Below, piece by piece: positions 13,526 through 17,981 of a stretch of DNA of 17,981 nucleotides. Location of the stretch: positions 1-17,981 of the forward strand of contig VERU01000006.1 of the NCBI GenBank assembly GCA_018882485.1. The letters run 5' to 3'. How positions within the stretch are numbered: the stretch's first letter is position 1; every line of letters begins with the position of its first letter. The DNA comes from Rhodoferax sp. GTDB taxonomy: Bacteria; Pseudomonadota; Gammaproteobacteria; Burkholderiales; Burkholderiaceae_C. Below the pieces are notes generated by a model that had not been told where the DNA came from, did not search any database, and saw only the letters and a program-made list of their open reading frames with translations. The position numbers were made by a program, and so were the translations under genes.

Positions 13526-15550
13526 ATGGCTGAAGTCCAGGTGGTATTCATGCCGTCGGGGCGTCGCGGGCGTTTTCCCAGCGGAACGACGGTGCTTCAG
13601 GCGGGCCGTTCTCTGGGTGTCGATATCGATTCGGTGTGCGGTGGGCGTGGCATCTGCGGGCGATGCCAGATCCGTGTGGCTGAGGGCGAGTTTCCAAAGC
13701 ACGGATTGACATCAGGTTCAGGGCACTTATCCGCACCGGGTTCATTGGAGTCGAACGCGTCCACGACGCAGCCCTTGCAACCCGGATGCCGCTTGTCCTG
13801 CTGTGCGGAGTTGCAAGGCGACGCCATCATTGATGTGCCCCCGACCAGTCAAGTGCACAGGCAGGTGGTCCGCAAGGCGGCGGAAGCCCACGATGTCGAG
13901 TTGAACCCCCTGGTCAGATTGCATTATGTGGAAGTGCAGCAACCCGACATGCATGATCCATCGGGCGACCAAAGGCGCCTTGAGGATGCGCTGGAATTTG
14001 AATGGGGTCTGTCGGGCTTGGAATGCGATATCGGCGTACTTCAAGTGTTGCAGCCGGTATTGCGCCAGGGGGACTGGAAGGTCACGGTGGCCGTACACGC
14101 TGGTCGTCAGATCATGGCGGTCTGGCCAGGCCTCAGAGAAAGGGTCTGCGGCCTGGCAATCGATATCGGCTCGACGACTATCGCCGCTCATTTGTGCGAC
14201 CTGGCCTCCGGCGAAGTATTGGCCTCTGCGGGGCTGATGAACCCACAGATCCGTTTCGGTGAAGACCTGATGAGCCGGGTGTCCTATGTGATGATGAATC
14301 CCGACGGAGATGTTCAGATGACTCGCGCCGTTCGCGCCGCACTCAATGAGTTGGCTGAAACGGTCTCGGGTTCTGTGGGTCTGAAGCCACAAGACATCAT
14401 GGAGGCGACCTTCGTCGGAAACCCCATCATGCATCACCTGCTCTTGGGGATCAACCCGGTCGAATTGGGTGGGGCACCTTTTGCGTTGGCGACCGACAAG
14501 GCCCTGACTTTGCGCGCCAGCGAGATCGACTTTGCAATCCACCGCAATGCCCGAGTGTATGTATTGCCATGCATTGCGGGCCATGTTGGCGCAGACACGG
14601 CTGGTGTGATGCTGGCGGAGCGCCCTGACCTGTCCGACGAGGTGTGCCTTCTGGTCGATGTCGGTACCAACGCTGAGATCGTGCTTGGACATCGTGAGCG
14701 CTTGTTGGCATGTTCCAGTCCTACAGGTCCAGCCTTCGAGGGTGCCCAGATCAGTTGCGGACAGCGCGCTGCTCCGGGAGCGATTGAACGGGTACGAATC
14801 AATCCCGATGACCTGGAACCTCGTTTCAAGGTCATTGGATGTGATTTGTGGTCCGATGAACCAGGGTTCGCTGAAGCGGTTGCGGCGACCGGCGTGACGG
14901 GAATCTGTGGGTCCGGCATCATCGAAGTATTGGCGGAGATGTATCTCTCTGGAATCCTGCTGCATGATGGGACGATATCCGGTGAGTTGGCCAATCGGAC
15001 CGCCCGCGTGCGCGCGGAGGCCCGCACTTTTTCTTACGTCCTGTGGGGCGGGGATGGAGCCACGGCTGAACTGCGGATCACACAGAACGATGTCAGGGCA
15101 ATACAGTTGGGGAAGGCCGCCTTGTTTGCGGGTGTCAGGCTGTTGATGGAGCGCCTGGGTGTCGATCGGGTCGATCGGATTCGATTGGCCGGCGCCTTTG
15201 GAAGCCATATTGACGTCAAGTACGCGATGGTGCTCGGAATGATTCCCGATTGCCCCCTGGATCGGGTCAGCTCGGCAGGGAACGCGGCCGGAACAGGCGC
15301 GCGCATTGCGCTGCTGGATCAGCACAGTCGTCCAGTCATCGAGGAACTGGTGCGTCGCGTTGAAAAAATCGAGACGGCCGTTGAACCCCTGTTTCAACAA
15401 TTTTTCGTCGAGGCCATGGCCATACCGCACCTGACGGCAACCTATGATCACTTGCGAAAGGTCGTTGAACTTCCTGAGCGGATGCCAGCGGCTACGGAGT
15501 CGGCTCATCGCAGCCGACGGGCCTCTCGACGAACGGCCAAACTGGACTGA
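13526..15550 (+). CDS. [2Fe-2S] ferredoxin–ASKHA corrinoid-activation protein
   Basis: ATP-dependent reductive activator that returns accidentally oxidised Co(II) corrinoid to Co(I) (RACo/DUF4445 family). The 674-residue product has a plant-type ferredoxin domain (1–105) with C38-x5-C44-x2-C47 and a distal Cys (C88, with C92/C93 adjacent), a middle linker domain, and a C-terminal ASKHA domain with GLAIDIGSTTIA (209–220), FVGNPIMHHLLLGI (296–309), LLVDVGTNAEIVLG (375–388), GICGSGIIEVLAEMYLSG (459–476), DVRAIQLGKAA (522–532) and LAGAFGSHID (554–563). The end (about 655–674) is Arg-rich. The use of [2Fe-2S] resembles bacterial RACo rather than the [4Fe-4S] RamA of methanogens. GAGGG (13515–13519) precedes the ATG by 6 bases. 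betB follows after 15 bases. Confidence 0.93.
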   Translation: MAEVQVVFMPSGRRGRFPSGTTVLQAGRSLGVDIDSVCGGRGICGRCQIRVAEGEFPKHGLTSGSGHLSAPGSLESNASTTQPLQPGCRLSCCAELQGDAIIDVPPTSQVHRQVVRKAAEAHDVELNPLVRLHYVEVQQPDMHDPSGDQRRLEDALEFEWGLSGLECDIGVLQVLQPVLRQGDWKVTVAVHAGRQIMAVWPGLRERVCGLAIDIGSTTIAAHLCDLASGEVLASAGLMNPQIRFGEDLMSRVSYVMMNPDGDVQMTRAVRAALNELAETVSGSVGLKPQDIMEATFVGNPIMHHLLLGINPVELGGAPFALATDKALTLRASEIDFAIHRNARVYVLPCIAGHVGADTAGVMLAERPDLSDEVCLLVDVGTNAEIVLGHRERLLACSSPTGPAFEGAQISCGQRAAPGAIERVRINPDDLEPRFKVIGCDLWSDEPGFAEAVAATGVTGICGSGIIEVLAEMYLSGILLHDGTISGELANRTARVRAEARTFSYVLWGGDGATAELRITQNDVRAIQLGKAALFAGVRLLMERLGVDRVDRIRLAGAFGSHIDVKYAMVLGMIPDCPLDRVSSAGNAAGTGARIALLDQHSRPVIEELVRRVEKIETAVEPLFQQFFVEAMAIPHLTATYDHLRKVVELPERMPAATESAHRSRRASRRTAKLD

Positions 15551-15565
15551 CTCCGATCCTGCGCA

Positions 15566-17023
15566 ATGACACCGACGGCATTCAATTTTGTTGGAGGACG
15601 CCATCAAATTGGGCGTGGGGATCGGTTCGAGTCCCTCAACCCTGCAACGGGCGGCGTGCTCGCCTGGGTCCATGACAGCAATTCGGAGGACCTTGATCAG
15701 GCAGTTATCAGCTCGATGGAAGGTTTTAATGCCTGGTCATCCAGGACTGCGGCCGAGCGCGGGCGGGTACTGCGAAGGGCGGCTGACCTTTTGCGGGCTC
15801 GCAACGAGGAACTGGCCATGCTCGAGGTGCAGGATTGCGGTAAGCCGATTCAGGAGGCGCGTGCCGTTGATGTGCAAAGCGGTGCGGACTGCATTGAATT
15901 TTTCGCCGGCGCTGCTGCCGCCCATACCGGCAGTCAGTACCCTTTTCGGGACGCCTTCGCCTACACACGTCGTGAGCCCTTGGGCGTTTGTGCTGGTATA
16001 GGGGCTTGGAACTACCCTTTGCAGATCGCCTGCTGGAAATCAGCCCCAGCTTTGGCCGCTGGTAACGCGATGATTTACAAGCCCTCCGAGCTGACACCGG
16101 CGTCCGCCGTGGTCCTTGCGGAGATCTATCTGGAGGCAGGGTTGCCGCCTGGTGTTTTCAACGTGATGCAGGGAAGACGCTCAACAGGGGAGTTGCTTGC
16201 ATCACACCCGGGGATCGCCAAGGTGTCGCTTACAGGATCTGTGCCAACTGGAAAAGCTGTCATGACCGCGGCTGCAGGGAGTCTGAAGCGCATCACGATG
16301 GAGCTCGGAGGCAAATCTCCATTGATCGTTTTTGAAGATGCCGATCTGGAGCAGGCGGTTTCGGCCGCTATGCTGGCGAATTTCTATACCCAAGGCGAAA
16401 TTTGCACGAATGGGACTCGAGTATTCGTTCAGCGAGGGCTGGCGGAACAGTTTCTTCACCGATTGCTGGTTCGCACCAGCATGCTTCGGGTCGGGGACCC
16501 TATGGATCCGGAGACCGAAGTCGGAGCCTTGATTTCCAAAGCCCATCTCCAGAAAGTTCTGGACTACGTGGCTGTGGGTGTGCAGGAGGGAGCCACTCTT
16601 CGTTGCGGTGGTGTAAGGGTGGCTGTGCCAGGTCTTCCGAATGGCAATTTCGTGGCACCGACCGTGTTTTCGGACTGCACGGATCGCATGCGTATCGTTC
16701 GTGAGGAAATTTTCGGTCCGGTACTCTCCATGTTGGTTTTTGATGACGAGTCTGAAGTCATTGGTCGGGCCAATCACACCGACTTTGGTTTGGCGGCCGG
16801 TGTTTTCACCTCGGACATCGCCAGGGCCCATCGGGTGGCGGCCAAGTTGAAGGCGGGTATCTGCTGGATCAACAACTACAACGTCACTCCCGTCGAGATG
16901 CCCTTTGGAGGCGCGGCTCAGTCTGGCATCGGGCATGAAAACAGTTTGATTGCCATGGACCATTACACGCAGGTGAAGACGGTTTATGTGGAACTTGCTG
17001 GTGTTGCTTGTAGCTACCGCTGA
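15566..17023 (+). CDS. betB: Betaine aldehyde dehydrogenase
   Basis: NAD(P)-dependent oxidation of betaine aldehyde to glycine betaine. The 485-residue product fits the ALDH superfamily: GAWNYP (146–151, Asn149), YKPSELTP (171–178), SLTGSVPTGK (221–230), MELGGKSP with Glu246 as general base, GEICTNGTRVFV with catalytic Cys280, and EEIFGPV. The stretch around CTNGTRVFV, the VAPTVFSDC segment and AGICWINNYNVTPVEMPFGG are characteristic of BetB. No convincing Shine-Dalgarno precedes ATG 15566, which lies 15 bases after the ASKHA stop, suggesting readthrough or coupling. It shares the transcript with the corrinoid genes, which ties choline oxidation to methyl transfer. Confidence 0.94.
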   Translation: MTPTAFNFVGGRHQIGRGDRFESLNPATGGVLAWVHDSNSEDLDQAVISSMEGFNAWSSRTAAERGRVLRRAADLLRARNEELAMLEVQDCGKPIQEARAVDVQSGADCIEFFAGAAAAHTGSQYPFRDAFAYTRREPLGVCAGIGAWNYPLQIACWKSAPALAAGNAMIYKPSELTPASAVVLAEIYLEAGLPPGVFNVMQGRRSTGELLASHPGIAKVSLTGSVPTGKAVMTAAAGSLKRITMELGGKSPLIVFEDADLEQAVSAAMLANFYTQGEICTNGTRVFVQRGLAEQFLHRLLVRTSMLRVGDPMDPETEVGALISKAHLQKVLDYVAVGVQEGATLRCGGVRVAVPGLPNGNFVAPTVFSDCTDRMRIVREEIFGPVLSMLVFDDESEVIGRANHTDFGLAAGVFTSDIARAHRVAAKLKAGICWINNYNVTPVEMPFGGAAQSGIGHENSLIAMDHYTQVKTVYVELAGVACSYR

Positions 17024-17031
17024 CTCGAACC

Positions 17032-17981
17032 ATGTCGAACACCAAGCTTTACGATTACGTTCTGGTGGGAGCTGGATCTGCGGGATGCGTGCTTGCGAAT
17101 CGCCTTACAGAAGATGAGGGGGCAACGGTCTTGCTGCTAGAGGCGGGCCCTCGCGATCGGAGCCTTTTCATCCACATGCCAACCGCTTTGTCGTATCCCA
17201 TGGCCAATCCGCGATACGCCTGGCTATACGATTCGGAGACAGAGCCTTTCATGAACGGCCGGCGTATCCACTGTCCACGGGGACGGGTTATCGGTGGATC
17301 GTCCTCGATCAATGGCATGGTCTACGTACGAGGCCACGCCTACGATTACGACGGCTGGGCTGGTCAGTTTCAGTTGCCCGATTGGAGTTACGCCCACTGC
17401 CTGCCCTATTTCAGGAAATCGGAGACCCGGCTCAAGGGTGGAGACGCTTACCGCGGAGACTCCGGCCCGCTCATGGTGGGCACGGGAGCCTGTACAAACC
17501 CCTTGTACCAGGCCTTTATCCAGGCCGGTCAACAGGCGGGTTATCCCTATACCCATGACATGAACGGGTACCAACAGGAAGGTCTTGGCCCGATGGACAT
17601 GACGGTCTACCGGGGCAGGCGCTGGAGCACCGCCAGCGCTTACCTTCGTCCTGCCCTGCGTCGGCGCAATCTGTTTCTGGAAACACAGGCTCAAGTCAAC
17701 CGGGTTCTTTTCTCGACCGGCGACTCTCCCAAAGCAGTGGGTGTGGAATACCAATCGGGTCACCACGTCAGGACTGTCCACGCCAGGCGCGAAGTCATAC
17801 TGTGCGGCGGTGCGATCAATTCACCCCAACTGTTGAAGCTGTCTGGTATCGGGGACGCTGCGGAACTGGAGCCGCTGGGTGTGCCCGTCGTGAGTGCCTT
17901 GCCCGGTGTCGGCCGGAACCTGCAGGATCACATCGAAACGTATGTCCAGTACGCGTGCAAGCAACCGATTACCTTGTATGC
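17032..17981 (+). CDS. betA: Choline dehydrogenase BetA (partial, 3' end outside the window)
   Basis: FAD-dependent GMC oxidoreductase that oxidises choline to betaine aldehyde. Only the first ~316 codons are present; the frame stays open to the window end. Visible: the dinucleotide motif VLVGAGSAGCVLANRL near the N-terminus, LLLEAGP, the GMC signature GRVIGGSSSINGMVYVRG, DWSYAHCLPYFRKSE, HDMNGYQQEGLGPMD, ILCGGAINSPQLLKLSGIG (second GMC signature) and LPGVGRNLQDH. These segments track E. coli BetA closely, including NGYQQEG-GPMD and GVG-NLQDH. ATG 17032 follows betB by 8 bases with no evident Shine-Dalgarno. The catalytic His–Asn region lies beyond the end. Confidence 0.94.
   Translation, partial: MSNTKLYDYVLVGAGSAGCVLANRLTEDEGATVLLLEAGPRDRSLFIHMPTALSYPMANPRYAWLYDSETEPFMNGRRIHCPRGRVIGGSSSINGMVYVRGHAYDYDGWAGQFQLPDWSYAHCLPYFRKSETRLKGGDAYRGDSGPLMVGTGACTNPLYQAFIQAGQQAGYPYTHDMNGYQQEGLGPMDMTVYRGRRWSTASAYLRPALRRRNLFLETQAQVNRVLFSTGDSPKAVGVEYQSGHHVRTVHARREVILCGGAINSPQLLKLSGIGDAAELEPLGVPVVSALPGVGRNLQDHIETYVQYACKQPITLY

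Noticed and set aside
13742..15673. 643-codon open frame on the minus strand opposite the ASKHA gene
   Set aside because: The plus-strand frame has clear ferredoxin and ASKHA motifs over the same bases; the minus translation has no recognisable domain and reflects GC-biased third positions.

Overview
The window looks like a chromosomal segment of a betaproteobacterium, most likely Burkholderiales. That is an inference from gene order: rimM–trmD–rplS–CoA pyrophosphatase–CobD/CbiB-family protein, then rsgA and a pterin dehydratase on the other strand, then orn. This order is characteristic of that group. No rRNA, tRNA, CRISPR array, insertion sequence or phage gene was seen.

Region 1 (1–5217) is housekeeping. 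It holds the 3' end of rimM, trmD (tRNA m1G37 methyltransferase), rplS (ribosomal protein L19, followed by a strong intrinsic terminator), a NUDIX CoA pyrophosphatase, a CobD/CbiB-family membrane protein, rsgA and a pterin-4a-carbinolamine dehydratase (both minus strand, overlapping), and orn (oligoribonuclease). Region 2 (5218–7102) holds a DEAD-box RNA helicase behind a 247-bp leader with two small perfect hairpins.

Region 3 (7103–17981) is a coherent choline / glycine betaine and one-carbon catabolic locus. It starts with a GbdR-type regulator (DJ-1/PfpI-like domain plus AraC-type HTH). Convergent to it is purU (formyl-tetrahydrofolate deformylase). A 289-bp divergent control region separates purU from a tight plus-strand gene train: a corrinoid (B12) protein, a DUF1638 protein, a small 'virulence factor'-family protein, a MetV-like Cys-rich protein, a MetF-like methylene-THF reductase, a pterin-binding methyl-THF:corrinoid methyltransferase, a [2Fe-2S]/ASKHA corrinoid-reactivating protein, betB (betaine aldehyde dehydrogenase) and betA (choline dehydrogenase, cut by the window end). 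Several junctions overlap (13-bp, TGATG and two ATGA overlaps), so translational coupling is likely.

Inferred pathway: BetA and BetB oxidise choline to glycine betaine. A methyltransferase not in this window (expected to be MttB/MtgB-like) would move a methyl group from betaine, or another methylated amine, onto the corrinoid protein. The pterin-binding enzyme passes it to THF. MetF with MetV oxidises methyl-THF to methylene-THF, and after FolD (not here) PurU releases formate and regenerates THF. The ASKHA protein would re-reduce inactive Co(II) corrinoid. The noteworthy point is that acetogen/methanogen-style corrinoid chemistry is wired to an aerobic-type choline pathway and a GbdR-type regulator, with two members of unknown function (DUF1638 and 'virulence factor').
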